Positions 17,568-26,699 are shown, counted from the first letter of the stretch. The stretch is 64,000 nt of DNA from Frondihabitans sp. PhB188 (GCF_003752365.1 NZ_RJUO01000005.1:299299-363298), one strand, 5' to 3'. Numbers and translations: made by a program. Notes: generated by a model from the sequence alone, not told the origin.

Positions 17568-18268
17568 AGGAGCCCCCTCTCGATGATGGTGCGGACGTTC
17601 TCGTTCTGGAGGATGTCGACGTGGTGGCCGGGCGTCGTCACGAAGATGCGGCCCTCGCCCCACTGCCGGGTCCAGATGGCCGGGCTGGTGACCTCGCGGT
17701 TCCACGGGTCCCACGGCCGCACGGCCTGGGTCGTCGTCGCCAGCACATCGTTGTAATCGTCGTGCAGCACCCAGTACTGCTCACTGGTCAGCTCGAAGTC
17801 CGAGATGCCCTGCGTGATGGGGTGGTCCTTCGCCGCGTCCGTCATGGCCACGACGTAGGGCCGGTAGTTGTCGGACTGCTCGCCGATCCGCTCGTCCGGC
17901 GCCTTGCCGGGGTGGGAGGCGAACTGCCCGCCGATCAGGTGCAGGTAGTCGGAGTTGTTGCGGTACGAGTCGGCGATGCCGCCGTGCCAGCCGCCGAGGC
18001 CGGTGCCCTTCTCGACCGCCGCGCGGAGTCCTTCGAACTCCTCGCGCTCGATCGTCGACATCGTCACCGACTGCACGATCAGGTCGACCGTGTCCATGTA
18101 CTCGGCGTCGGCGTAGATCGCGGGCGATTCCTCGACCCGCACCTCGGCGAAGTTCTCCTTGAGGAACGGCAGGAACAGCTCCGTCGCCTCCACCGGCTCA
18201 TGGCCGTCCCATCCGCCTCGCACCACGAGGGCGCGCTTTGTCGTCGTCACGTCGGTATCTCCAGTCAT
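17552..18268 (-). CDS. ThuA-like protein (trehalose-utilization fold)
   Basis: 238 residues, whole length matching the ThuA class I glutamine-amidotransferase-like fold: ALVVRGGWDGHEPVEATELF, GTGLGGWHGG, HPGKAPDERIG, HPITQGISDFEL and VTTPGHHVDILQN at the end. There is no obvious catalytic triad; ThuA homologues act in catabolism of trehalose, maltose and other disaccharides, probably in 3-keto-sugar handling. It sits between the GMC oxidoreductase and the Gfo/Idh/MocA dehydrogenase in one operon and overlaps the latter. Start ATG 18268. Confidence 0.9.
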   Translation of the reverse strand: MTGDTDVTTTKRALVVRGGWDGHEPVEATELFLPFLKENFAEVRVEESPAIYADAEYMDTVDLIVQSVTMSTIEREEFEGLRAAVEKGTGLGGWHGGIADSYRNNSDYLHLIGGQFASHPGKAPDERIGEQSDNYRPYVVAMTDAAKDHPITQGISDFELTSEQYWVLHDDYNDVLATTTQAVRPWDPWNREVTSPAIWTRQWGEGRIFVTTPGHHVDILQNENVRTIIERGLLWASR

Positions 18269-18307
18269 CTTCGGTTCTTCGTCTTCTCTGGTCGTTCGAT
18301 CAGGTCT

Positions 18308-20353
18308 TCAGGCGCTCGGCCAGTTGCCGGCGAGGTACTCGGCGACGCGGAACGCGTTCGCCACGATCGTGAGCGTCGGGTTCACGCTGCCGTTGGTGGG
18401 GTGGAGCGAGGAGTCGCAGACCACGATCCGTCGAGCGCCGTGCACCCGGCCGTACCGGTCGGTGGCACCCGTCGCGGCGTCATCACTCATCCGGGCGGTC
18501 CCGCAGGAATGCTCGCCGGCAGCCGATGCCGTCGCTCCGCCATGCGGGACGCGGATGTCGGTGGCTCCGGCCGCGGCCAGCCACTCGCGGCCCGCCACCG
18601 CCATCCCCATCTCGACCTCGCGCGAGGCCCAGTGGACATCCTTTCGGAGAGCTGCACCCGGCCGGCCCCAGCGGTCCCGGACGCTCGCGAGCGAGACCCG
18701 CGACGTCGGCAGAGGCACCTCCTGCCCCATGCCGAACACCCCGAACACGTGGCGGCGCCCCTCCCTCATCCACTCCTTGTGGCCGTCGCCCCACGCAGGA
18801 ACTCCTTCGGCGCTCGGCGCCATCGCGGAGGTCAGCGGCAGCAGCCCCATCAGGTCGACGAGCACGCCGCCGCCCCACGGGATCGTGTCGCGGTGCACGT
18901 GGTCGAGCGTGGCGACCGAATGGCCCGGGCCGACGAACGGCTTGGCGGGCTCGGCGACGGTCGAGAGCACGGTCGTGAAGCGGTGGTCGTGCAGGTGGCG
19001 GCCCATCTCGTCGTTTCCGATGCCGCTGGCGAGCAGCAGCCGCGGTGTCTCGACGGCTCCGGCGGACAGCACGACGACATCGGCGTCGATGGCGAGGCTC
19101 ACCGGAGCGCCCGAGGTGTCGGCCATGACGGTGACGCCCGCGCGGCCGGAGCCGTCGCGGACCTCGATCACCTCGGCGTCGAACAGGACGTCGCAGCGGC
19201 CGGTGGCCACGGCGCGCGGCACGAACGTGTTGTGGGAGCCGTTCTTCGCGTTGACGGGGCAGGCGTGGCCGACGCACTGCGGGCAGCGGACGCAGGCCGG
19301 ACGGCCGTCGTTCGGAACGCTGTTGATGGCCAGGGGAATCGGCCCCCAGCCCCAGCCCAGGGTGTCGGCCGCGTGGCCGAGGAGCTCCCGCGCGGGCTCG
19401 GTGCCCATCGGGGGGAGGGGGTACCCCGACGAGCGCGGGGTGCGGCTCGTGAGGCCGCCCTCGGTGCCGGCGACGCCGAGTTCCTGCTCTGCGCGGGTGT
19501 AGTACGGCTCCATCTCGTCGTAGCCCACCGGCCAGTTCTGCAGCGAGGCGCCCTCGGGGTTGCCGTAGTGGTCGCGCATGGCGAAGTCCTCGGGCAGGAA
19601 CCGCCACGCCATCCCCTGCCAGAGCCGGGTGCCGCCGCCGAACGCGTCGGCGTTCAGGCCGTAGAGGGCGGCATCGCCGGTGCCGTCGAGCTCGACGTCG
19701 CCGGTCGGCAGCTGGGCGATTCGGGGGTGTCCGGCTCCGGGGCCGGCCGACGGCGCGTAGACCGCGGCCCGCTTGCCGTGGAGGTGGTCGCCGCGCAGAT
19801 CGGCGTTCGACAGCTGGCGCGCCCGCTCGATCAGGAGCACGTGGCGGCCGGCCTGCGCGAGCACCTGGGCGGCCACGCCGCCGCCGGGGCCGGAGCCGAC
19901 GACGACCGCGTCGTACGAGCGGCGCACCTGCTCGGGGCGGATGCTCGGAACCGGGTCGGGCTCGATCGGGGCGACTCCCGGAGGGACGGCGTGGAAGCCG
20001 ACCATGTCGAGGCCCGCCGGGCGGCGACCCGGGGTCGAGGCGTAGAACCCCTCCCAGCAGATGCGGCGCAGGGCTGCGAAGCCAGGGTCGCTCTCGGCTT
20101 CGAGGGTGTGGAGGATGGCGTCCTGCTCAGCCGCGGAGAGCTCGGCGAAGCTCTTGCCGAGGCGGACGTCGAGCGACCGGAGCGGCTCACGCGCCCAGTC
20201 GAGGTCGGAGCTGGCCGTCGACACGTAGTCGGCGACGCCGCCCGACCAGCCGGCCGGCCAGCCGTCGGCCGGGATGACCCGGTCGACGGCGGCGCGGAGG
20301 CGTGCGGAGAACTTCAGAGGTGCGGTGAACGGGGTGGCCTCAGCGGCCGGCAA
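18308..20353 (-). CDS. GMC oxidoreductase with N-terminal gluconate-2-dehydrogenase-subunit-3-like domain
   Basis: 681 residues from TTG 20353 (GGCGGA just upstream), overlapping the permease end by 14 bp. Residues about 10-105 (RLRAAVDRVIPADGW, LSAAEQDAILHTLE, FAALRRICWEGFY) resemble the small Gluconate_2-dh3 subunit. The FAD Rossmann motif GSGPGGG comes at about 153-159. The GMC body follows, with a Cys-rich patch (CVRCPQCVGHACPV), a catalytic-type His in EHSCGTARMS and the C-terminal NPTLTIVANAFRVAEYL. The family oxidises sugar or alcohol hydroxyls. No Tat signal is seen, so it is probably cytoplasmic. In related enzymes the small domain is a separate protein; here it is fused. Confidence 0.88.
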   Translation of the reverse strand: MPAAEATPFTAPLKFSARLRAAVDRVIPADGWPAGWSGGVADYVSTASSDLDWAREPLRSLDVRLGKSFAELSAAEQDAILHTLEAESDPGFAALRRICWEGFYASTPGRRPAGLDMVGFHAVPPGVAPIEPDPVPSIRPEQVRRSYDAVVVGSGPGGGVAAQVLAQAGRHVLLIERARQLSNADLRGDHLHGKRAAVYAPSAGPGAGHPRIAQLPTGDVELDGTGDAALYGLNADAFGGGTRLWQGMAWRFLPEDFAMRDHYGNPEGASLQNWPVGYDEMEPYYTRAEQELGVAGTEGGLTSRTPRSSGYPLPPMGTEPARELLGHAADTLGWGWGPIPLAINSVPNDGRPACVRCPQCVGHACPVNAKNGSHNTFVPRAVATGRCDVLFDAEVIEVRDGSGRAGVTVMADTSGAPVSLAIDADVVVLSAGAVETPRLLLASGIGNDEMGRHLHDHRFTTVLSTVAEPAKPFVGPGHSVATLDHVHRDTIPWGGGVLVDLMGLLPLTSAMAPSAEGVPAWGDGHKEWMREGRRHVFGVFGMGQEVPLPTSRVSLASVRDRWGRPGAALRKDVHWASREVEMGMAVAGREWLAAAGATDIRVPHGGATASAAGEHSCGTARMSDDAATGATDRYGRVHGARRIVVCDSSLHPTNGSVNPTLTIVANAFRVAEYLAGNWPSA

Positions 20354-21236
20354 GCGATCCGCCGATTCCGCCGACGCTGAAGTACTTGTTCAGGAACGTG
20401 AACAGGATCACCGGCGGGAGCATCATCACGACGGCGACGGCCATGACGAGACCCCAGTTGGTCGCGTTCTGCTGGAAGAACGTCTCCAGGCCGACGGGGA
20501 GCGTGTAGTTCGGGTCGGAGCGCAGGAACACCAGCGCGATCAGGTAGTCGTTCCAGGCGAGCAGGAACGAGAAGATCGCCGTCGAGAGGATTCCCGGAAG
20601 GGCGTTCCTGAGGACGATGCGGGTGAACGAGCCGAACAGCGAGGCGCCGTCCATCCAGGCGGCCTCTTCGAGCGCGATCGGGATCGAGTCGTAGTACGCC
20701 GCCATCATCCAGATCGCGACCGACATCGTCGAGCCGACGTAGATGATCGTGACGCCGGCCAGGTTGTCGACCAGGTTGAACTTCGCGAACAGGATGAACA
20801 GCGGGATGACCGCGGTCACGACCGGCAGCGACTGGACGACGAACAGGACCAGCGAGTAGCCCGAGACCAGCTTGTTGCGGGCCCGGCTCAGGACGTAGCC
20901 GGCAGGGGCCGCGACTGCGGTGGCGATGACGACCGTGATGAGGGTCGCCGTGAGGCTGTTCTTCAGCCAGGCTGCCACGGCGGTCTGCGAGAACACCAGG
21001 CCGTAGTTCTCGAGCGTGAAGTTGCCCGTGACCGTCGATCCGAGCGAGGGCGTGAACGACAGGCCGACGACCGCGATGATCGGGACCAGCACGATGGCCG
21101 TGATGATCAGGATCAGGACGAAGCGCCACCACTTGCCGCGCTCCTGGAGATCCTGCGAGGTGATTCGCTTGGCGACTTTCGTGATCTCGCCGGGCTCGGC
21201 GCCGATACGGGCCTTGCGGACGCTGAGGGTGCTCAT
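20340..21236 (-). CDS. Carbohydrate ABC transporter permease (MalG type)
   Basis: 298 residues from ATG 21236; the coding frame is coupled to the first permease by ATGA. It has six predicted membrane helices and the EAA loop YYDSIPIALEEAAWMDGASLFGSFTRIVLRNALPG, which contacts the ATPase. The family imports sugars together with a MalF-type partner and an extracellular lipoprotein. No ATPase gene is in the operon, so a shared MsmK/MsiK-like ATPase elsewhere is likely. Confidence 0.94.
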   Translation of the reverse strand: MSTLSVRKARIGAEPGEITKVAKRITSQDLQERGKWWRFVLILIITAIVLVPIIAVVGLSFTPSLGSTVTGNFTLENYGLVFSQTAVAAWLKNSLTATLITVVIATAVAAPAGYVLSRARNKLVSGYSLVLFVVQSLPVVTAVIPLFILFAKFNLVDNLAGVTIIYVGSTMSVAIWMMAAYYDSIPIALEEAAWMDGASLFGSFTRIVLRNALPGILSTAIFSFLLAWNDYLIALVFLRSDPNYTLPVGLETFFQQNATNWGLVMAVAVVMMLPPVILFTFLNKYFSVGGIGGSLAGR

Positions 21237-22201
21237 TCGACATTCACCTTTCGGATCTGGCGGTACAGGACGACCGAGATGACGACCAGGACGAAGGTCA
21301 TCAGGAAGGCGATCGCTACGCCGGGGCCGGTCTGGAAGTTCTGGAAGACGGTCAGGTAGGCGAGGACCACGAGCGACTGGGTCGCGTTGACGGGCCCGCC
21401 GCCGGTGAGAAGGAAGATGGTCGGGAAGTCGTTGACGCAGAAGATCGTCATCAGGATCCACGACACGAAGGTGGTGCGGGCGATCAGCGGCAGCGTGATC
21501 AGGCGGAACGACTGCCAGTTCGACGCGCCGTCGACCTTCGCGGCCTCGTAGACGTTGGTGTCGACCGAGGCGAGCGCCGAGGCCATCATCATCATCATGA
21601 AGGGGAACGAGATCCACACCTTGAAGATGCAGACCGTCACCTGAGCCAGCACCGGGTCGGCCAGGAACAGCACGTTCCCGAGGCCCAGGTGCGACGCGAT
21701 GACCGGGAACGGCGACTGCGGGGTGGCGACCAGCCAGTTCCACGAGGTCGACGAGACGACGACCGGGACGATCCACGGCAGCAGCAGGAGCACCTTGAAC
21801 ACGCCGCCCGCGGGAATGCGGGTGCGGAGCAGGAGCGCGAACACGAGGCCGACGAGCCACGATCCGAACACGCCGACCACGGTGAAGATCACCGTGAACT
21901 GAGCAGCCTTCCAGAAGGCCGGCTCGGTCAGGATGTTCGTGTAGTTCTGGAGGCCGACGAACGTGCCGCTGTCGATCAGCGAGCCGCTCCGCAGCGACTG
22001 GATGCCTGCGTAGATGACCGGGTAGAGGTTGAGCAGAAGCAGCAGCGCCAGCGACGGGAGAGCGAACGCGAGGAGCGTCCACGTGCGGGCGGTGAACTTC
22101 TTGGACTTGCGGGTGGGGCGGGGCGCGCCCGACCCGGAGCCGGACATACCGACTCCGCGCCGAGCGCGCCTCAGGTTCTCTGCGACGCTACTGGCCGACA
22201 T
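21233..22201 (-). CDS. Carbohydrate ABC transporter permease (MalF type)
   Basis: 322 residues. A basic N-terminal tail (PRPTRKSKKFTARTW) leads into six helices, the first being TLLAFALPSLALLLLLNLYPV. The EAA motif region is ASVDTNVYEAAKVDGASNWQSFRLITLPLI. It forms the heterodimeric channel with the MalG-type protein encoded immediately downstream. It lies 51 bp after the binding-protein gene. Confidence 0.94.
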   Translation of the reverse strand: MSASSVAENLRRARRGVGMSGSGSGAPRPTRKSKKFTARTWTLLAFALPSLALLLLLNLYPVIYAGIQSLRSGSLIDSGTFVGLQNYTNILTEPAFWKAAQFTVIFTVVGVFGSWLVGLVFALLLRTRIPAGGVFKVLLLLPWIVPVVVSSTSWNWLVATPQSPFPVIASHLGLGNVLFLADPVLAQVTVCIFKVWISFPFMMMMMASALASVDTNVYEAAKVDGASNWQSFRLITLPLIARTTFVSWILMTIFCVNDFPTIFLLTGGGPVNATQSLVVLAYLTVFQNFQTGPGVAIAFLMTFVLVVISVVLYRQIRKVNVE

Positions 22202-22252
22202 ACTTCACTCCTTCGTGACAGAACGGGGGGATGGCGACCACGTCGCAGGGGG

Positions 22253-23569
22253 TCAGGCCGACTTCAGAGCGTTCTGAAGTGTGGTCAGGGCGTCCTTCGC
22301 CGAGACCTTGCCTCCGAGAATCGACTGCGTGAAGTTGCTCATAGCAGGGGTTCCGTCGGCGACGGTGACACCCGCGAACAGGGCGTCGCCACCCGGCGAG
22401 GCCCACGTCTTCGAGATGGGCTGCCATTCCTTGATGACCTTGACCGCATTGGCGTTCGCCTTGAACTCCGCGGTGTCGGCGATCGACTGGAGAACGGGCA
22501 GGCCGACACCGGTGTTCTTGGTCCAGAGCGGCGCCATGTTCTTGTAGTAGTACGTGAGGAACGCCTCCGAGCCCTTCTGGCTGGGGGTGTTCGTGTACAT
22601 CATGATGTTGTTCGGGAAGTACAGCGCGCCCTTGCCGCCGTTCTGGCCGACGAGCGGGGTGCCCACGACGAGGTCGGTCTGGAAGTCGCCGCCGACGTTC
22701 TGGTTGAGCGCGGCGCCGTCGAAGCCCATGCCGAACTTCTTGGCCTTCCACTGCGCCTGGACGTTGGCGCTCGTGTAGGTCGCGGCCGCCGGGTCGGTGT
22801 AGCCGTTCTTCACGAGCTCGAGCATGAACTCCATCGCCTCGATGTTGTTCTGCGTGACCACGTTGGGCTTCTGGTTCTCGTCGAAGAGGCCTCCGCCGTT
22901 GTTGATCATGTGGCTGACCATCGTGTGCGAACCGGTGAAGTTTCCGGCGCCCGAGCCCTGGCCCCAGCCGTAGACGCCGATCGCCTTGAGCTTCTTGCAG
23001 GCGTCGATGTAGCTCTGCCAGTCGGTGGGCGCCTCGTCGATGCCGGCCTTCTCGAAGAGCGACTTGCTGTACCAGAGCACGCGCATGTCGAGGTTGTACG
23101 GAACGGCCGCGTAGCCCTTGTCGGTCTTCATCGTGTCGATGAGGCCGGGCAGGAAGTCGTCGTAGAGGCCGTTGGACTTCCACGAGTCGATGAGGTCGTC
23201 GGCGTAGGCGATCTTGCCCTGTGCGGCGTACTGGAAGGCCTGCGTTCCACCGCCGGAGGAGACAGCGGGGCCGGTGTTCGACGAGACAGCCGAAGCGAAC
23301 GTCTGCGTGAAGTTGGCCCACTGGATGACCTGGTAGGTGGCGGCCCCGTTCGAGCCGGAAGGCTTGTAGCCCGTCGTGATGGTCTTGTCGAGCGTGTTGA
23401 AGGTCGTGTTGCCCCAGGGCATGTTCCAGAACTTGATGGTCTTGGAGCTGGTGCCGCCGCTTCCGCCCCCGGAGGAGCAGGCCGCGAGCACTGCGATCGA
23501 GGCGACGCCCGCTGCCCCGCCGAGGAATGCCCTACGGCTGAATGCGGAGCTGGTGATTTGGGTTGGCAT
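22253..23569 (-). CDS. Sugar-binding lipoprotein of ABC transporter (family 1 SBP)
   Basis: 438 residues. The signal sequence combines a Tat-like SRRAFLGG and a lipobox VLAAC, giving a lipid-anchored Cys at residue 31, followed by a Ser/Gly linker. The mature part has the family 1 solute-binding fold (TIKFWNMPWG, YAAVPYNLDMRVLWYSKSLFEKAG, LPVLQSIADTAEFK). It is first gene of the sugar operon and binds the imported glycoside outside the cell. The ligand is not predictable. Confidence 0.94.
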   Translation of the reverse strand: MPTQITSSAFSRRAFLGGAAGVASIAVLAACSSGGGSGGTSSKTIKFWNMPWGNTTFNTLDKTITTGYKPSGSNGAATYQVIQWANFTQTFASAVSSNTGPAVSSGGGTQAFQYAAQGKIAYADDLIDSWKSNGLYDDFLPGLIDTMKTDKGYAAVPYNLDMRVLWYSKSLFEKAGIDEAPTDWQSYIDACKKLKAIGVYGWGQGSGAGNFTGSHTMVSHMINNGGGLFDENQKPNVVTQNNIEAMEFMLELVKNGYTDPAAATYTSANVQAQWKAKKFGMGFDGAALNQNVGGDFQTDLVVGTPLVGQNGGKGALYFPNNIMMYTNTPSQKGSEAFLTYYYKNMAPLWTKNTGVGLPVLQSIADTAEFKANANAVKVIKEWQPISKTWASPGGDALFAGVTVADGTPAMSNFTQSILGGKVSAKDALTTLQNALKSA

Positions 23570-23991
23570 GGTCAGTGTCCTTTCGCCGGCTGCGTTGCCT
23601 GGCGGTTCGTCGTTGAACGGATAAAACTTTCGAAGCCCCGCTGCTGTGTTTCAGTGGTTTGTGGCCTCTTGCAACCAATTGCTGGAGTCATCTTGACCCC
23701 TCTGGTTCGCTAAGTCAACGCACGATCGCCTGTTTTCCGGCGTTCGATGTCGACTCGTGATCTCCCCCTCGTCTTTCGAAAGTTGTGCGGATCGAACGAA
23801 ACTTTCGCTTCGGTGAAGAGAAAACATCGCGAGGGAAAGCGGGCGGAAGGATGCACCATCGGAGAGGTCATCCTTGACCGAGTCACACATTAGGTGGACT
23901 TCTGTCGAGCGTCAAGCAAAAGACGAACGATTCTCGACGCCTTTGGTCACGAATCGATCACCGGGGTGGACGCCTGTGGTTTACTCCTCCT
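23570..23991. promoter_or_regulatory. Divergent control region with repeated AACTTTCG operator-like sites
   Basis: The 422-bp gap between the sugar operon and the ROK gene has no gene. It holds three related sites: AAAACTTTCGAAG (23623-23635), the perfect palindrome CTTTCGAAAG (23773-23782) and GAAACTTTCGCTTC (from 23798). Repeated TTTCGAAA-like palindromes on either side of an operon start suit a ROK or LacI repressor. No clear -10/-35 pair could be fixed. Confidence 0.5.
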
Positions 23992-25197
23992 ATGTCAGAC
24001 GCGATGCGCACGTCTGTCCTCGGATCGACAGGGGCGGGCGACCTCTTCCAGCTGCTCCGCGACGGCCGTCCACGCACCCGCGCCGAGCTCGCCGCGGTGA
24101 CCGGCCTCGCCCGTTCGACGATCGGCCTGCGCCTCGACGCGCTCACCTCCCTCGGCCTGATCGGGCCCGTCGCCGACGCCGCATCGACGGGTGGCCGACC
24201 GCCGTCGCGCATCGCCCTCAAGCCCTCCTCGCGCGTCGTGCTCGCCGCCGACCTCGGGGCCAGCCACGCGCACGTCGCCCTCGCCGACCTCATGGGCGGC
24301 GAGCTCGCCAGCCACACCGAGCGGCTCGAGATCAGCCTCGGCCCGGAGGTCGTCCTCGGCTGGATGGTCGAGCACGCCGATCGTCTTCTCGCCGAGCTGG
24401 GCAAGTCGCGGGCCGACCTCATCGCGGCAGGGATCGGCCTCCCCGGCCCTGTCGAGTTCTCGACCGGGCGGCCGGTGAACCCGCCGATCATGCCCGGCTG
24501 GGACGCCTTCGACGTTCCCGGCTGGGTGCATCGCCACATGCCGATTCCCGTGTACGTCGACAACGACGTCAACATCATGGCGCTCGGCGAGCGAACCCAC
24601 TCCTGGCCCGAGGTCGATCACCTGTTCTTCCTCAAGGTCGCCACCGGCATCGGCTCGGGCATCATCTCGAGCGGCCAGCTGCAGCGCGGTGCCCAGGGCA
24701 GCGCCGGCGACATCGGGCACATCCCGGTGTCCCGCGGCGCCGGCATCCAGTGCCGGTGCGGCAACACGGGCTGCCTCGAGGCGATCGCCTCCGGTCCGGC
24801 GATCGCCGCCTCCCTCCGCCGCCAGGGCCGCGACGTCGCAACCGGCGACGACGTGGTCGAGCTGGTCCGTCGCGGCGACCTCGACGCCGTGCGTGCCGTC
24901 CGCCAAGCGGGCCGCGACATCGGCGAGGTGCTCACGACCTGCGTCAGCCTCATCAACCCGTCGGTGATCGCGCTCGGCGGCTCGATGTCGGAGGCCGGCG
25001 AGCATCTCCTGGCCGGCGTCCGCGAGGTCGTCTACTCGCGGTCGATGCCGCTCGCCACCGAGCACCTCCAGATCGTGCAGTCGCGAGCCGCCGACGACGC
25101 GGCCATCCTCGGCGCGAGCATGCTCGCCATCCACTTCGCGCTGGCGCCGGAGGCGCTCGACGCTCTGGCTGCCGCCGCTTCCTCCTCCGCTCAGTAA
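23992..25197 (+). CDS. ROK-family transcriptional regulator
   Basis: 401 residues. N-terminal winged helix GRPRTRAELAAVTGLARSTIGLRLDAL, then the ROK sugar-kinase fold: AADLGASHAHVAL, GIGLPGPVEFSTGRPVNPPIM, VDNDVNIMALGE and the zinc motif CRCGNTGCLEAIASG. Proteins with both parts are usually sugar-responsive repressors (NagC/XylR type). It is divergent from the eight-gene sugar operon and shares its control region. A second ATG (24004) is a possible start. Confidence 0.93.
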   Translation: MSDAMRTSVLGSTGAGDLFQLLRDGRPRTRAELAAVTGLARSTIGLRLDALTSLGLIGPVADAASTGGRPPSRIALKPSSRVVLAADLGASHAHVALADLMGGELASHTERLEISLGPEVVLGWMVEHADRLLAELGKSRADLIAAGIGLPGPVEFSTGRPVNPPIMPGWDAFDVPGWVHRHMPIPVYVDNDVNIMALGERTHSWPEVDHLFFLKVATGIGSGIISSGQLQRGAQGSAGDIGHIPVSRGAGIQCRCGNTGCLEAIASGPAIAASLRRQGRDVATGDDVVELVRRGDLDAVRAVRQAGRDIGEVLTTCVSLINPSVIALGGSMSEAGEHLLAGVREVVYSRSMPLATEHLQIVQSRAADDAAILGASMLAIHFALAPEALDALAAAASSSAQ

Positions 25198-25290
25198 TCT
25201 CGAGGAGAATTCCGCGCCGGCGGGCACCGATCGCTCCAAAACACCCGCCGCACGGCGCTATCTCCTCGAATTTCGAAGGAGAATGGGGGG

Positions 25291-25923
25291 ATGACCCTCG
25301 TCCAGCCGATGCTCGCCCTCTGGGACGACGACGCGGACGACGCCAAGCGCCACCACGAGGCGCGGGTGCTCGCCGATTCGACCGATCGCGTCGCCTGGCT
25401 CCGCGCCCGCTCGCGCGGCATCACGGCGACCGACGTGGCGCGTCTCTCGGGCCCCGCCGCCATCCGCGGCGTGGTCACCGAGAAGCTCTTCGGCTCGGGC
25501 TTCACCGGCAACCAGTTCACCGACCACGGCCGCGCGCGCGAACCCGTCATCGCCCGCTGGGTCCAGCGCAACCACGCGATCCTGCCGTCGAGCAGACTGT
25601 TCCACGCCTACGGCCAGCCGCTCCACCTGGCGACACCCGACGGGGTCGCCGAGCGCGGCAACGGCGACGTCGTCCTCTGCGAGATCAAGACCACGTCGAA
25701 GGCCTGGACGTCGATCCCCCGGTCGTACCTCCGCCAGGTCTGGTGGCAGCAGTACGTGCTCGGAGCCGAGCGCACCCTCGTCGTCTGGGAGCAGCACGAC
25801 GACTTCGTGCCGATCCCGGGGCCGCCGAGGTGCGAGTGGGTCGAGCGCGACGAGAGCCAGATCCATCAGCTGGTCGGGCTCGCAGACATGGTGATCGAGG
25901 CGCTCCGCGAGACGGTCCGCTAG
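25291..25923 (+). CDS. YqaJ-like exonuclease-fold protein
   Basis: 210 residues. The N-terminal SRGITATDVARLSG and the core HLATPDGVAERGNGDVVLCEIKTTSKAW plus RQVWWQQYVLGAERTLVVWEQ match the YqaJ/lambda-exonuclease type PD-(D/E)XK fold, with Asp-Gly and E-x-K catalytic residues. Relatives occur as phage recombinases and as lone chromosomal genes in actinobacteria. Here there is no phage context. Start ATG 25291 follows AAGGAGAATGGGGGG. It may act in DNA repair, but that is inference. Confidence 0.8.
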   Translation: MTLVQPMLALWDDDADDAKRHHEARVLADSTDRVAWLRARSRGITATDVARLSGPAAIRGVVTEKLFGSGFTGNQFTDHGRAREPVIARWVQRNHAILPSSRLFHAYGQPLHLATPDGVAERGNGDVVLCEIKTTSKAWTSIPRSYLRQVWWQQYVLGAERTLVVWEQHDDFVPIPGPPRCEWVERDESQIHQLVGLADMVIEALRETVR

Positions 25924-25951
25924 AGCCGCCCTCTTCAGGGGCCGCAGCCTT

Positions 25952-26569
25952 CTACGGAGCACCGACCCGCAGGATCCGGTACCGGCTCAGCCAGATCACC
26001 AGGGCGCTCATCCCGCCGATGAACGCGGCGATGCCGACGCAGTACAGCAGCACGACCGGCCAGCCGAGCGTGGCGGTGTTCAGGAACGGATAGGGCACGA
26101 AGCTCTGCCCGCGGAGCAGCACGACGATCAGCCACACCAGCGGGTAGATCAGGAAGACCCCGAGGCGCTTCCAGGCGATCGGCCGTCGGTCGCCGACGAA
26201 GATCCAGTCGAGCACCGCGATCAGCGGGATCCAGCGGTGCACGATGTCGTTCGACCACGCGACCGTGAAGTCGGACGGCGGCACGTTCAGCAGGAGGGTG
26301 TTGTAGACCAGGCCAGTCGTGGCGATGTACGTCGCGGTGGCGCCACGCGCGATGAGCAGCCACTCGGGGTCTGCGCGCCCGCGTGCGAGCCACACGGCCC
26401 CGAGCACGAGCGTCACCATCACGAACAGGTTGCTCTGGATCGTGAAGTAGCCGAAGAAGTTCGGGATCGCGAACACCGGCGAACTCACTGAGCTGGCCAG
26501 CTGCGCGAGCACCGCGATCAGGATGGCGAGGGCGGCAGCGATGCGCACGACGACGACGGTGGTCTTCAC
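25952..26569 (-). CDS. Pr6Pr-type integral membrane protein
   Basis: 205 residues from GTG 26569. About six hydrophobic helices with the family features NFFGYFTIQSNLFVM, ATYIATTGLVYNTLL and WSNDIVHRWIPLIAVLDWIF, which match the FAR-17a/AIG1-like (Pr6Pr) family of unknown function. Some eukaryotic relatives are serine lipid hydrolases acting on fatty-acid esters of hydroxy fatty acids; the bacterial role is not established. Convergent with the YqaJ gene, 28 bp apart. Confidence 0.8.
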   Translation of the reverse strand: MKTTVVVVRIAAALAILIAVLAQLASSVSSPVFAIPNFFGYFTIQSNLFVMVTLVLGAVWLARGRADPEWLLIARGATATYIATTGLVYNTLLLNVPPSDFTVAWSNDIVHRWIPLIAVLDWIFVGDRRPIAWKRLGVFLIYPLVWLIVVLLRGQSFVPYPFLNTATLGWPVVLLYCVGIAAFIGGMSALVIWLSRYRILRVGAP

Positions 26570-26699
26570 CCCGCGAGCGTATCCATAGTTTCCGCATCCT
26601 TGACACTCCCGAAACACATCCGACTCATCGCCCCCGTTTACTGAGAGCACGCCAAGCGCCTGACCCGACAGCCGCTCCACCCACCAAGGAAGGCTCTCG

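Noticed and set aside
17621..20380. A 919-codon frame on the plus strand opposite the GMC and ThuA genes
   Set aside because: Composition (His/Arg/Gly/Val-rich, no motifs) is that of an antisense frame in GC-rich DNA; the minus strand has clear enzymes.
20340..22082. A 580-codon frame running through both permease genes
   Set aside because: The upstream half is out of frame with the MalF-type gene and low complexity; the real MalG-type start is the ATG at 21236 coupled by ATGA.
25198..25290. LexA-type SOS box upstream of the YqaJ gene
   Set aside because: The palindrome-like TCGAATTTCGA does not match the actinobacterial SOS consensus (TCGAAC...GTTCGA).
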